From NCBI GenBank assembly GCA_963377175.1, contig CAUJNA010002157.1:480899-544898 (forward strand): 64,000 bases of DNA. The letters are read 5' to 3'. The DNA is from Effrenium voratum. Its lineage: Eukaryota > Sar > Dinophyceae > Suessiales > Symbiodiniaceae. How positions within the stretch are numbered: position 1 is the first letter of the stretch; every line of letters starts with the position of its first letter. The translations under genes and the position numbers were made by a program. A model generated the notes under the pieces. The model worked only from the letters and a program-made list of their open reading frames with translations, did not search any database and was not told the DNA's origin. Positions 32,001-47,000 of the stretch are shown here, piece by piece.

Positions 32001-35000
32001 GCCCAAGCTTCAAGCTTCCGCCAGCATTTGGGCGCTCCGTTTGCTTTTTTCAGACGAACATGGAAGCTCCCAAGAGGCCTCTGTAAATGGAGCCAAGTCT
32101 TCCAAAGGGGTCCGAGCTTCCATGTTACCATGTTGGGAGGGTAGTTCAAAGGGAAACCGCACATATTTTCCCGCGATTTCCACCACTGGTGTGACCCCCT
32201 CGTTTGGCCAGCCCCATGTTGCAATAGCCCCGGCTTCGGCATCGGCGTCGCTGGACTCCATGGCCAAGTTAGACCGGAGACTGAACTGGGCCCGTGTTCA
32301 GATCCCCCGCAACACGTGACCAACTTTTAGTGGGTTAAATGCGGAAACTGCCACTAAACACGAAAAGGTTTAAAAGGTTTAAAAGGCGAAGGAACCGGAT
32401 GGCTGGGAGGCCACCAAGAAAAACTGCGGGTCTCAAATAGGTCATCCAGCCCCCTTTGGCTTCCTTCTGGGGGAATTGCATCTGCTATTTGTACAGATTT
32501 GATGGCCGCAAGCAGAGGGTCTCGGGAGTAACCACAATACGGTCGGCACAAAGAAAAACATCAGAACTAAGAACATTGGCCGCCTCCACTGGTGAGGATT
32601 ACTTCCACCTTCAACTGAAATTCGATTCTTGCCTCAGACTCCATCACCCCGAAAAACCAAGCACGCCTGCGGCAGCCATAGGTCAGATTGTTCCGGATGC
32701 TTGTGTCGAAGAGCAAAGGCTGCTGTGCAACCTAGAGGTCCGCACATGAAAGCAGCCTTTAAAACTCCTCTTGACACAATCATCGTTGGAAAAAGCGTAA
32801 CCCCGCAAAAGTTGATAATTACAAACCCCCTCCATTTTCGGCTTTGGAGATTGTACGTAAACAACATCTCCCGTTTGCTGCGGCGTGTGTGGGTTGGGAC
32901 CACCCCATGATTCAAACTCAATGTTGCTCAATGACAACTTACTGCCATTGGTTCAAACGGGTGCAAACTTTCTGGCGAACGAGTTGGCTCCCCACACCTT
33001 GCCACAACAAACCTGGCACCCGTACCCTCTATTGGCCGTGCGACAAAGCTAGCAACCCTCCCAGTCAGCAAAAAGGAACGTAGAATTTACTCTGACGCCC
33101 AGATCACCTTAGGCCCAAATTTTTGCCTCTCCATGACATACGCGTTCGATGGGCGCGTAGGCGCGAAAAAGTGAAGTGAGCAGGAACACCTCATTTGGTG
33201 CGCCCCAGTGGAAACATCCAAATGAGGTCTGCCGGACCCCTGCTGGAGCTGGATCACTGATCCAACCCAAGCCTGAGGGGTTTACCGTCCCCTGATATCC
33301 CCTGTATTTGGGCCATCTTCCATAGTCGGGAGTTTTTACAGACCCCACACCCAACCCACCGAAGAAGCCTCACCAAAAACGAGTTCTTTTGTTTGGGGCG
33401 TGGGTCATCGCTCATTAGGCTTTGTCCATCTTAATAACTTCAAGTGGGTGTTGCTCAATTTTTATGCACCCCTTCAGGTGGTTGGCTTCCGTTTTGGTTT
33501 CCCCGTAAAACACATCCAAAAAGGTTTTTGGACCCCTCCCCCTTCTCAAGAGAAGGACCCAAGTTCACTGGAAGATTTCTCCGGGTGCCTCGGGCCAGGC
33601 ATTCGAGCTGAGTGGCCAAGGCCATCTGGGAGTGTAGCGCGGTGTTGTCCCACTGGCTGAGGCTCACATCGTCCACCAGCACAGCTCCCACCTAGAAGGA
33701 CCCCGTTTGGACCCATGTTCACAAAGAGGGTGCCCTTTTCACCTTGGTTTAAAGGGAAACCAAAAAAGGAAACCGAAACCATTTTGGGTGCTCCCCTTGC
33801 AGGGATCCTTACATTATACACCGGAACACTGCCTTGTAAATGGTGGTTTCCCTTTATTTTGGTGTTGAAAAAGCCATGTTTCAAATGGTTGCAAAATGTA
33901 TCTTTTAAGGAGCCCTGCCTTGGTTTAAAGGGAAACCAGAAGAGAATAAATCCGAAGCTGGGGGTCCCCCTTTGACAGATAGCTGTTTGAGGATTCTCCT
34001 CAAAAGAAAGGGACTCCCAATTTTAGGACACTTGTGCCCCGGATCTTGCTTTTTCAAGGGGCAATATCTTGTCCAATCCAGAACTCCCGTCCCTGCTTGT
34101 GTGTTTCTCTGATTGACACCTGTGCTCCCACCCCCTTCCCCCACCCCCATCTTTAGGGGTTGTTAGGGCTTGAGTCTGCAAAATACCCCTAGTGGTCCAT
34201 GCCTTCGTCTTGCAGGACCCTGAAACGCAACAGCAAGCGGGCGTGATTTTCCATGGTCCTAACCAAGGATTGCAGGTAACCCTAGATTGGTGATTTGGGA
34301 TTTGTGCTTCCGGATTTGAAATCCTGGTTGTGGGTAAATGGGGTAAACTCCCCCAAACCATTCCAACCACCAACCAGTTGGGAAGCTAAAGTAAAGGGTG
34401 GCTTTTTTGCCCCCCGCAAAAAATAAACAACTTGCTGGTCCCCTTAAAGGAAACCACAAGGGACTGCTTGTAGGGGTCATTCCCTCATTCCCTGCAGAGC
34501 ACCAGCAAGACAATAAACATGTTGCTTTTCCTGATGGTTTCCAACAAAAGACCCGTTAAAAAAAAAAAAAGGAATAATAAAATAATAATAAACATGTTGG
34601 TGTTCCCGATGGTTTCCAGAAAGACCCCCAAAAAACGGGTTCACCCCCCCCCCAAACAAAAAACAAAAACAAAAACGCCGCCCAAAGCCTCCAACCCCAT
34701 CCCCGCCAGCGGGTCGTAGTGCCGAAATAGCATCGCTGCGATGGTGGACTTGCCGCTGCCGCTGGCGCCCACCTCAAGAGCTCAAGCTTCAAAAAAAACA
34801 AACAACCTTTCATAGTTTCCCCCTTATCGGGTCTGTCAATTTTTATGGGTACTTTTTTTTGTGAGGGGGGGGGGGGGGGGAACTCAATTGGGAACCCCAA
34901 CCCCCCTATTTGCGGTAAGGGGAGGTTAAGGCTGAGGATGGATTGCGTGGTGTGTTTTGTTTTGCTGTTTCGTGTTCTGTTGCTTTGTGGTTTTGCGTTT

Positions 35001-38000
35001 TCTTCTTTGATATCCTTGGCATGTCTTATACGAGCTGTTTCTGCGCTGTAACAGTGGACCCGCGTGATCGCATCGGCGCGGAAGTGAAAAGACGCATGCG
35101 GCTTGCTTCAGCCACGTGGTTTATCGTTTTCGATGTTGTGTTGTCTTTCTTGTTCAGTGATTCTTTCCCTTTTGTCCTTGAGGGGAATTCTCCGGCGAGT
35201 ATGCTTGGATCAAGCGATGGCACAATTCCGCGAGGTAGATTGCATCACGCGCAACGCGCACAATCGCAATCTACCTCGTACCCGGCAATGAGGCGCACCC
35301 TCAAGGACAAAGGGTTTGCAAGCTTTTGACATGACCCCTTTCTCTTCCCAAGAGGATCAAGGCCTGATGCTTGTCCGAAGCGTCTATGAAGATGACAAAC
35401 TTGGAGGGAGGTCGGGTCAAAAGAGAGCACACAGACTTCAGCTTGCCCCTTGGCCCTGAGGTTTACTTGCGCTGACCGGCTGAGCACACTTCTGCTCGAC
35501 ATGCTTAACCCTGAGAATGCCTGAGCCGCCCATCTCCGAAGATGAAAGGTTGGATGGATACTTAATATGGGCCGAGAGTGGGAAAGAACAAGAGCAACCG
35601 GTTGGCTTGGGGCATTACAGGCACATTTTAGCCACTCAGCAGGCAATAAACCGCAAAGCTCACAATTGGCGTGAGGTGTTACATCATACAACGTGACGTT
35701 GTGAAACACGAATCAACTTGGATTGCGGCCGCATCCCATTCAGTCCAATCCAGGCTCATCCAAAGCCGTTGAGGCTCGACCATAGTCAGTGCCACAAACC
35801 ACAGTGACGCATGAGACATACCCATGACACAATCGTGCAGCAAATCCTTATGAATGCCATTATGCAAGCCAGAGTTGCTGGAAATGCAGCCCAATTCTTC
35901 AACACATGATGCAACTGCACATATTAATATCAAATGCTTTAAAGAAAAGGGTGCACATAGGGCTGAATTGATACCCTCCCATGAGCAAATCTTGAACACT
36001 TCCCTTCAGGTGGGTAATTCTGCATTCCCTGAAATACTCCGGTCGATGGTTGATCTAAACGCTTATCCCAGTAAGGAGATTGCTATGACCTGGATCTTAT
36101 CCATCGCGTGCGCAAGTTGGCCCCTCGGTGAGTTTTGCAGGGTACTCTTGGTGTGGTTTTAAGGGAAACCAATAGGAAAAGCAACGGTTTTGGGGTACCC
36201 AAATGTTTGGCATATAATATATCCATATGACATACTGTGGGTGGACAAAATCCTGCACCCCCTAAGAAAGCCTGGAATGGTTCGATTCCCTTGTAAATAC
36301 CGACAAGCCATCATTTCAGCCATGGTTTCCGAGTGGTGCGAAGGGATTTCGCAACCACCCACAGAATCATGTTGTCCTCAGATCCCTCGCTGAAGGTTGA
36401 ACTTTTAGGGGGTTAAATGGAAATCCAACCACTAAACACTAGAACAATCCAAAAAGTGGAACCGGATGGCTGGGCTTGCCACCAAGCATATCGTATGGGG
36501 GTTGGTCAAAAGGTCCTTTACATGGGATGCCCACTGGGGAAAGCCACAAAAAATATATTTGACTTTTCAACCACAAAAAATGGGAACGAGTTCCCCATGG
36601 CTATGTCACATATGGCCATGGGTCAAAATCCCGTATCCCCAGTGAACATCCCAATCCCCACTAAAATAGGTTCTAAAATGGGTGGTGCACCGAACAACTC
36701 AAGATGGTACCAAAATGGCTTTGACCCACGGCCATGTCAGCGAGTCCCAAGCGAGAAAGCCGCCCGAAAGCCGCGGAGTCTTCTCGACGGCCGAGCCGCC
36801 AGGGCGGTCATCTGGCCCTTGGCCATCCGGAAGCTCACGCCCCTGGCAATCCATCCGAATCGATGAGTTTCATAGGGGCGAGTCAGAGATCCGTGAAGCC
36901 GTGAAGCCAGTATCATTGACGGGCGTGTCTTGTTTAGAGAACCTTCCCCACCAAAAAAGAAAAACAAAAACATGAGGGCTTATTGATATGAGTCTTGCTG
37001 AGGGGCCCTTTGGCGGACATCATTTAGGTGGGGATTCATGTCCACCAATCGCTTATGAGGTGGTCCCCTACAAAAATTCATGGCCATATCATTGATGGGT
37101 GTGTCTATTTTGGAGCCCCCCCCCAAAAAAACAACAACAACAACAACAACAATAATGAGCGGTTTCCTTTTGGATTCCCGAAACCACAAGCAATGGGATA
37201 CCCTCAAACAAAGACACACCCCGATAGAGGGCAATCACACTCGCCTCAGCACCTGCACATCTGGTCGAGCAGGGTATGCAAACCTCGGCGGAGTCGGGCT
37301 AGTGGCCCAGTCTTGCAACAGCATGGTACTGTGGATGGACACAATCCTGCATCACGTCACAAACCCTGGAATGTTGATTTCCCTGTAAACAACAATCAGT
37401 GGTTTCCCATGGCTTCAAAGTGGCTCATTTCGTCCACAGTATGAGTCTCCATAAAGAGTGCGTCGTTCCATGGAGGTTCTGCTTCGGAGGTGGGCTCCGT
37501 TTCTACGGTAGACCAAAAGCCAGGAATGTGCCCGTCTCATGCTTAAAGGGTTTGTTCATCGTTCGTTTCGGCTCGCTTTTGCCAATCAGAAGCACCATGT
37601 CGCCCGCAATTTTGTATGACTTCGGAAGCTGCAAAGGAAGGTGCCCTGCAGAATAGCTTTCCAGTCACAGGTTTTCAGTCTTTTCACCTTGGTTAAAAAA
37701 AGAAAAACGCAAGGAACCACCACCATTTTGAGTCGAGGGTCCCCTGTTTTGACACATATCCATACCCAAGTTTGCAAAACGTGGTAAGTTGTCACGTTTA
37801 GCTAGGACCAAACTGCTGCTTCTGATAGGCATGGACTCAACCAACAGAACCGATTTATTCAAAACAACTTCGCTGTCCCTGCATCCGCTCTTGGAGAATT
37901 GCGCAACTGCTGCGCTCGGCAAATCCTTGGCTGCCACGGGGTGTTTGTCTTTGCCGCTTGCGGCCTGAGGCGCGGTCTCCACATCTCGGAATTCCACATC

Positions 38001-41000
38001 ACCCTGCACCTCAAATTCAAAAAAACACGCGCAAGAAGACGTCAATAAAATCAAACAGATGCAAGAAGACATGGTCACAAAGCATCTCAGTCCCCGCCTC
38101 TTCGGCGTGTGCTCCCGAACGTATTTGAGGAGTGCGGTCCATGAATTCGAAGTGGTCCAAAAGCAGGTCATGACCTCGGCAGCGTTGCGTGTCTGTGGAA
38201 TTCACGGTTGGAGCTGATGGAAATCAGATCCATGCCAAAGACACTGCAGTCATTCCTGAACACAAATCCAAATGTGGTCGCCTTGCTAAATGGCACGAAC
38301 TTGTCTTTACTTGTTTTTCTCTTTTGGTTTCTGTTTTTTTGCAGTCACACTATAAGGTGTCAAAACGATCTGAGGGCCAGAAACTGCTCCAAATCATAGT
38401 AGAATGTTTCAGGCGATGTACTGTACCACGGGCTCCCTATATAAAGTCCGACTTTCTCGCCTTTGCTTCGAGCAACATGACTGGGCCACAGCACTTGCTA
38501 AGAAAGTCAAAATAACAAAGCATGCTGTACCGCTTCAACCCCTCCAAACATTGGCATGTCAGCTAACAGAAGCAACATAACAATAAGCACAGTATGCATG
38601 ATCTTGTTGTGTCTTCACTGATGAAGCAAGAAAGCACTTGCCATATGGAGGGTCTTAAAAAAAGAAGGACTCCCAAGATTGTGCTTTCTTTTGGTTGTCC
38701 TTTACACAACACCCAGAAGTACCCGCAGAAGCCTCTTCCAAGCCTCCGGGCGTCGTTGTAGCTCGGTAAACTGGTGTCGCACCCTCTGCACCAAGCCCCC
38801 CACCTGCCGTGTCAATGCCAAATGGCCATGGAAGACAAAGGCATGTGGAACGCCAAGGAATGGACGCAAACGGAGTATGATCAAGAGTGTCAGGGTCATG
38901 ATTGTGCTTTCATGGTACCATAGAACAAATCCCAAGGCAAAGGAACTATCGCTCTTTTAACACTCGGAGGGATTCCCACTTAGCTCCGTGGATCTTTTTT
39001 TGATTGGTTTTATTACGTATGGTTTTGTTGTGAAGCCAAGCCTGTTTCGTGGCATCTTTGGATCCGCTCCTTGCCACATGGAGCGGATCCTGCATGTCCA
39101 GGATTTCAATGAGGTACTCATGGAACATCAGCCAAGGAAGCCAACATGGGTGTGTCTTTGTTTCGTGGACCCTCAAAACTGGTGGTTTTCCTTCTGTTTT
39201 TTTCTTTGAAGCCAAGCCCAGAAGGGTACCCTCAAAACCAGCCCCCACATCTCACACATGAATGATAGTGCCAATCTTTCCGAAAATCCGATTTGAAAGG
39301 TTGCTTGTTTGAATTTTGGCTGTCTCTTGTTCCTCCACCACACGTGTTGTAACCCAAGGCTACCTATCCAACCCACTGGTTTTCAGCAACCAACGTTGTT
39401 AGTTGCCTCCTCCGGAAACTGCACAGAACCGAACAAGCAAACAAGTCAACACACTCCAAAGAACAGCAAAGTAAGAAAGCGAGGCTCATATAGAGGAACC
39501 TACAAAGTAACTGGGTCCTTTTGGTCCAAAAGGGTGACCCACAAACAGCAACATCCAAATGAGGGGCTCTGAAAACCACAAACAACGAGCGGGGGGGGGG
39601 TCCAAAAAAGAGGTCAGGGCTGGAAAATCACCCCCCCCCCCCTGATGGCTCTCCTGCTGAATGAGGAGGAGGTAGGCGGTCATGTCTCCCGCGGAAAAGT
39701 CGCGCCTATGGCGCGGCACGGGTGAAAACACCTACGGCGCTTACTTACATTTGCTTTGGTCCCCAAAGCCTTCAAACTTTGTCGCTAGCCTCGACACCCT
39801 GCCCAGGCCTGCTTCCCAAGCCTAATATGTAGCATATATACACACCACATGCTATCTGGTGAGAATGGTTCACAAGCTCAACATAAGGTTTGCCGAAGAA
39901 AGGAACCTTCATAGGGGAGGTCGCAAAGCTCGCTGTGATTTGCCCATATAGTTGGAAGGTCCTTCCATTCCTTCCACCCTTGCAGCAAACAGGGCATCAA
40001 ACAAAAAGGGAACGGTCGTGCCGGTGATCAACTGGGTGGGGGTTCTGAGGTTGCTCGTGCATGGGCCATTCTTGACAATATGATCCCAATTGTCGCACTC
40101 TCACATCGGGACATTATGCCTGCTCATGGTTCATGCGACAAACAATGGCCAGACTGCTTAGCAACAATCAAACACACAAGCAGACATTCAGAGAAACCTT
40201 TACAAAACCCACCGAGATGGGACTATATGGGCTTTGACAGCCCATGGTTGTCAAGGTTGCCAATCCCCTGGCACAAGGCTGGAAACTTGGCCCCCGGGTA
40301 AAGGAAAATTAAAGGGAGCCGTTTGGAGGCTCCGAGCAACCCTACTGAATTTTGCTTGGGCACTCCATCCACACAAGGCCGCACCAAAGACAGAAGCAGT
40401 AGACGGAGCGCTGCGTGATGTCTGGTAGCAGTTGCGCAAGGCCTTGGCCAGTTTGGCAAATGACGTCTTCAACGCGGAGGAAGCCCAAAATGGGTGGGTG
40501 TTTCATTTGATTGCCCTTTGAAGCAACCCCAACAAGGGCACCCTCCACAACAAAACACTGCCCAAATAACGATGTTCAACTACTCTTCAGCACTCGCACC
40601 AAAGCGGCCTAAGCGTCTTTCCCAACGCAGCCCACACAAACATAAACGACTTGCAAAGTGCTCAGTCTACCACCGTATGCCAATCTTGCTATCATTTGAG
40701 ACGCGGCTCCAGAAGTTGAGAAATGCCAGAAAGCAAGGCATGCCGCAAAGGGCATCAAGAGCACACATTCTCACATACTGCCTGACTGGGTTCTCCAAAT
40801 CGTGGACACATTCGTGGGGCCCGTTACGGTTTGCCTCGCCTTTAAGCGCGTACGCAAACCTATTTGGCTTTGCTGGCCCTGGGTGGCGAAACTGGGGCAA
40901 GTCTGGTCCGAATGTATTCGGCAACATGAACCAATGCCCTGCACACCCACGCGCCAGCATGCGCCAGCTGTCAGCATCAGAACCTACGTTATTGCTGACA

Positions 41001-44000
41001 AATTGAGACAGGCCGGAACTTTCAAAACACGAAGACGCGACTTCCGAGAAACATATTCTGGAAGTTGGAACTCTTTCTGGCTCAAAGAGTTCTGACGGGA
41101 TAGACAAATCATTCAACCACGTATTCAAATTGTGTCGTGGCATCAAACAAAGCGATTGAATGAGCTACGTCATGCATATGCACACTGATACGAAGCAACA
41201 CACACTCACAAGAACATGAACACACTGCAATGCTATCTTGATTGGCACGCAAATACACACCGATCAGCAACCTACAGGCGTGCGCCAGTTGAACACAAAT
41301 AGCTACCAAGCCACGGTCAGATCCAACGACACGCACTTGACTTCGACATCCACGCACGAGCACACGATGAACAATAAACAGGCAACGTGTCTTGCCACGA
41401 CTGATCAATCCATTCATAACTTCATGCCCCAAACGCATGCACGGCCAACGACAGTGATGCAATGTATGTAAAGTTGCCTAGCCTTCAGCCGTGTTCCTTT
41501 CAATCTGTGGTCGTAAGTTCATTTGCCACTGCAAACCCTTTTAAGGACTCCTGGTTCAAGCAGACGAGGTCGACACATCAAACGGGCCCCTTTCTAGCAA
41601 GGGTTTCCTTTCTATTGCAAGGAACCCAGCTGCAACAGTCGACCACTTGCGGCCCATGACAAGACGCATCCTTGGTTCATGGATAGCCAACCTGCGGCTT
41701 GCTTCAACTTGTTGAAGTACTTGTCCCTGCTCATGTTGGGGTGGGCTCCCTTTTAGTAAAGATATGGTCTAGTTTTGGGGTTCTCTCTGACTAGTAGGGT
41801 CCTTCAAGTTGATCCAATCTTAACATGACCGTCCGGTAAAAACCAAATGATAGCTTCTTTGCTCACGCCCCCCTGGACAAAAAAGCAACAACAACGCATA
41901 TTTCCAGTAGTGATAGACTCACTTTAAAACCAACACGGGAAACAAAAAAAAACTCTTCAGCAAATGGAAGATAGCTTTGAAGATCGCCACATGCCGAGGC
42001 CCTGGCCTTGCTTTGCGCTGCGCAGCCGGTCGTTCTGTGTCTCCTGAGAACACCGACACGCGAGAGATGCTGCGTCCTCTGGTCAAAGAGAATAATCAAA
42101 GGAAACCTTGGTTGGTCCCTTTTGTTTGCTGTAAGTAGCAGCGACAAAGGATAACCAAGACATCTACTCGGGGGCCAGCTTAGTGTCCATTGTTTGCGCA
42201 GAACGTGGCGGCAGTTTGCCACTTGTCGCGGAGATATCAGCCTTGACAATAAACAAGGCAACAAACACAGAGTGGTAGGTGCTTTTACGCGCAGTGGGTG
42301 ATGCCTGAACAGTTCTTTTTTGCCTCATCTGCTGTTGGTACTCTCACGAAACTTGAGCAATGAGCTAACTTAAAAATACTGCAATGCATCTTGCCTGCAG
42401 GCCTGCTTCCAGGTCACTCAGCAGCCAAGCCAGACTTGACGACTATCAACGTACACTCAATGCAAGCATAAAAGTGGTCCAACCCCACGTGTTCAGCGTG
42501 ACGGCTGGTTCGCTAGAATCCCAAGGGGACATGCTATGATTGCCCGAACTCCTGCACCAGTTAGCGCAAAATAAATGCTATTAACACTTGCCTACAACAC
42601 CCACCAACAGGCGCATGATTTCGTTCCTCCACAGAATATCCTATAGGGGGGTTGATCAATACTCCTCACCCCCAAATTCCCAGGTGTTCCCATTTTGTGG
42701 GAACTATCATCTTTTGTGGTTTTTCCCAATGGCCATCCTATGCAAAGGACCTTTTGAGATCAACCCCCAGCCGCGTCTTGTGGTCGACCTCCCTTTGGAC
42801 AATACACAGCTCGCCTTGGCGATGCCGCTGGCAGCCAGCGACACCAGAGCCACATGTTTGTCCTCGCAGCTGATCTCCAAACACGCTGCGCAGAGACTAA
42901 CTAACTGACTAACTAACTGACTGACTGACTAACTAATCTGCTGGGAATGCTCACAAATAAGCTGTTGCCTCCAGGTTGTCGGTGTGTGTAGTTTCGCTTT
43001 TACTTGAACGGTCTGCAACCAACCCTTCTATGAACTTCAGCAATCCGATCTATGTGCGATCTATAAATCCCTGATTAGCTCATGTCCTCGACCTGACACA
43101 CACACACACACATTGGTATACACATACTATACATATATATATATATTAGATGTCGCACCTAAATATATTTTGTGTATAGTAGTGGCCAGCAACGTCACAG
43201 GTCAGCTGTCTACGGTTTGCAATTTTGACAAACACCGACAGATTTTGGCAGTCCCTGGTCTTTGCGCAAGGTTGGGGGTTGCGAACACCACGGCGAAGAG
43301 TTGGTTGGGGCCCGCTAGCGTAGTTCGTTTCTGAACGCGTTCTTGTATGTGCGCTAGCCCATGTTATACTCCTTCGTATGGCCGGCGTTGGCTGCCCCAA
43401 GCAACTTCTTGTCGTTGGTGGCCTTACTTCACAGCATAGTTGCTCCACTTCTGTAATGCCAGAAAAGCCCCCTTGACATACCGTGTTGGGAAATATCACA
43501 AGGTATCACAGGGGTGGGCGTGTCCTTTACCGTTTTTCCGACCGTGCGTGGTCCTTTCAGCAACAGTTCCTCACAACATGCAGTGGTGCTGTTTTGCGCC
43601 CGTCGTCCTCTCTGCTGAAGCACTTCACCGTCCTCCCGGCGACATGTTTCAAAACGCCTGTGCAACAAACAACAAACAACCAAACAACACATACAGCAAC
43701 AAACAACAACACCCTTCCTGCAGAGATTTGGGCTTTCCTTTTGGCAACCCAAACCCAACTTCACTGCGCCTTCCACAAGAGGTCTGGCCTGATCATTTGG
43801 ACCGTCTCGTTCACCACGCTCACCCTCAGGATGCGCGACTTGCTGCTAGTTTTGGCGATCTTACAGGCATTGCAGCGGATTGTTGATGGTCCAGCAGTTT
43901 CTTTCGGACACCTGCAAATGATGGTGACTCAGTTAGCCATGACGAAATCCATGGAGCATATAGTGAAACTTATGAGGTCATCTCCTGTCAGGATGGGCCA

Positions 44001-47000
44001 GCGAAGAAGGCATAATCCTGTCACGTGAGCGGACAAAGGAGGCGCAGCATGTCCTCCGCAAGTTACCAAATTCCGAAAGAGTCACAGTCAACAGCTGGTA
44101 GACGATACCCAAAACCCATCAGAAGCAAAAGGGCGGGGATCATCGCACCAATTGGGGCTTCCCTTTCGAATTACCCCATGCCAGGCACCCGGGCGAGATA
44201 TTGTGCAACCCTTGCTCCCTGCGCATCTGCGCGCGCAGGCTCGAGTCGAAGTACCTGCCACCCGGGAACCGCAAGACACCTCTCCGCGTCAAAGGAAACC
44301 GCCACTTTGACACGGGCCCATTATCCTTCCAATCCCGGAAGCTGGCCTTGCCTGTCCACTCCCATTGGTGGTTTCCCTCTAAACCCAAAGCCACGAATTG
44401 GAGAAGGTTCCCAACTCAAACCAAAACCGAGAAACCAAAGTTCTGGGGCCCTGACAAAGCGAGTTGCAAAAGCTGTGTTTTGTAAAAGGAGGCGTGTGTG
44501 CGCGCAACTTGCAGGGGCAAGGCGACTGACTATCAGCGGTGGCAATGATTGAGGGCGCAGCAGCATACCCTATCTCTGTGACAATAAGTTCGACCATGCT
44601 CCTACTCGGTAGTGAAAACAAGACCTAAAGCATATTTACACTTCTCTATACCAATTTGCCGCACCTTGGACGTCTACGTTTGAGAGCCCCAGATTTGTGA
44701 AATCAAGCCAGTACCCACTGTCAAAGCGGCCACTGACTCTAGCTTCAGCAACGCGCCTCCGAACTATCTGCTCCACCAGCGGCAACAGCACGGTATACGC
44801 AAGCCTCACGCATGCCGGGAGCCCTGTTCTGTCGCCGAAAAGGTTCGCTGATCGGCTGTCTTGGGTGCCCCAAGTGGGCATGCGTCCAATTAGCGTGACC
44901 CCCAAAATGAAGGTTTTCCATTTCGATTCCCTTCAACATCAACAAAGGGGGAAAAGGGTACTCTCAAAATATATACACACACACAAGTACCGTACTCTTG
45001 TCACCCAAATCAATCCGCCAAAGTCATCTTGTGTGCCTGGTCCAGGACCTGCTCCGTTATCTGAGCACAAAGGGAAACTACCGACCGAAAAAGGTCACTT
45101 GAGCAGCACACAAACCAATTGAATATGGGTTCCACTAACATAGTCATCGAGCTCCATAATTACACGCCTTACTTGACACCCAAGTAAACCAGGCAATAGA
45201 ACCTCCTTCTAAAATTGCCAACAAAGGTGTTGGGTGTTGCGCACCTAAGAATACTGGTAACATTTCATTGGGAACAGTCGCCCCAACCAACCCAGTCCTG
45301 CCAAAACAAACGGTGCACAAACAAAAACATATCGCGAATGGCATTTTTTCTCCGAGCTGGGTCTGTGCCCCGATGATGATGACATCCACCAACGAAAGGT
45401 CTGAACGTGTGCCAGCTGAACAGGTACCGCCGTGCAAATCAATGTAGAACGAACTAAAAAGGGGGCCCCAAAAGGCTTTTCAAACAGTTTCTGGGAGTTT
45501 TATGTCCGATCCAGTAAAAACAAGCAAACAACTGTTGGCGCACAACTCCAAAAAATCCATACGCCGCGGCTCAGTATAGCATTCGGACCCCCGAAATGGT
45601 TTTCGGCTCTCCCTTTGGTTTCCCTTGAAAAGCCACCTCGAACTAGGCGGCAACAAAAAACACACCCAATATACAATCTGGGCTGAAAAAACCTAAAACA
45701 CACTGATTCCCTGGTGTGCTTCACATGGGGAATATTCACCATGGGCCATTTAGATCTATTTAGATAAAAGTCCTACCCGGTCCTGCCACTAGCTCGCTGC
45801 TTTCGCTCCCTCAACCCCGGGTTTCTGCGGCCCAGATTCGGCTTGCTTTTGGGGGGCCATTGTTTGGGGCGGGAAAGGAACAACAACAAGAAAGCCACCG
45901 TGGTCCCAACCCAATTACCACCCCTGGACCAAAATCGGCGTTTCTAAAGAGAATGGGTGAAGGGAACGGGGAGCCAAACCTTGGATCTCTTCAAAATGGG
46001 CCAAACCCCTTCTTTTCCTTGGGCCTTCTCCATTGCTTGCGCCAGGTGTTGGCTCAAGGATCATTCGTGCTCAGCGTCGCTGGGAGGGTGGTGTTGGAGC
46101 GTCCACTCAGTGGAGCTTGGGCACTGCCCCACACAGCTGGGCAACCAGCAGGATATCTGACTCGGCCAAATGAGGTCAGCCTTTCCAGTGCCAACCTCGG
46201 GCTCCTCCAGAAATTCAACCTGCCCCCTGCCCTCGGAAGCCTCTCGAGGAATTACTGGCTTGAGGCATGAACAAAAGCATGTGGAGGCGCAGCAGCAACC
46301 TGCAAGCATCGAAGCCGCGTCGGGTCTGATTCCAACGAGCACCCTCGACCTGGACAAGAGCCGTCATATAAAGCCCACCTCGACGCTGCCAACTGACCCC
46401 CCTGCAGACGTTTCAACAACGACCACGTCTTCTGACCCCAGAGCAGGACGTTGTGGAACGTAGTTTCTATGCAACGCCTGACTGCATTGTCAACCATGTC
46501 AATCATGTCAATCATGTCAATGTCTTTGCTCAGCTCCTTGGGGTACAGGCTCAACATGCAGATGCCGCCATGTTCATCAACGTGCGACGAACACCGCGGC
46601 TTCCCAGTGAGGCCCTGCTTGGCGGCGCCATTCGGTCTCCTAAGCTCAACTTTGGAGCTTTGTCTTTGGTGCGGGCTCAATTTCTGTCAAACCTTGACGC
46701 CGAATCTGCGGGCATGGGCAAATGGTACCAATTCATGCGCACCATTGGTCTCTTCAAAAGGCAACTTGCACGATTCTGCACCACCTGGTGTGTGTGTGTG
46801 TGTGTGTCCCATTCGGGTGTCATCCATAGGTGAGGATTTCGCCCATGATGATAGAAGCCTTAGGAGCGCTCCCAAGTGTTTACGGGACATAGTTGGGTGC
46901 ACGGTTTCCTTCCAAGAAAACACCTCCCGGCATTAGCATCCAGGACCCAGGCAAGCCCCGAACGCCATCTGTTGCAAGGCTTTGTCTATGAAAACTAGGG

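Larger units (their letters stand above)
30751..33566. other. Transporter intron between Q-loop and helical exons
   Basis: Holds repeat pair F copy 1 and a family D relative. A minus-strand PLLAAIKSVQIADAIPP-type reading near 32.5 kb is exon-like but fits no gap in the transporter. Confidence 0.4.
34773..36796. other. Transporter intron upstream of Walker A
   Basis: Holds the 35.2 kb hairpin, repeat pair G copy 1, a family D relative and a family B element. Confidence 0.5.
36843..39653. other. Transporter intron before the NBD
   Basis: Holds a family A element, repeat copies of pairs F and G, and the 39.06 kb hairpin. No exon recognised. Confidence 0.5.

Noticed and set aside
43483..44028. 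Plus-strand 181-codon frame with a hydrophobic LLLVLAILQALQRIV
   Set aside because: A short vague resemblance to an ABC membrane helix, but it lies on the opposite strand from the gene and lacks splice context or family motifs.
46041..46065. TTGGCTCAAG resembling the dinoflagellate spliced leader
   Set aside because: Only the last ten bases of the leader match; the upstream CCGTAGCCATTT part is absent, so it is not a convincing relic.
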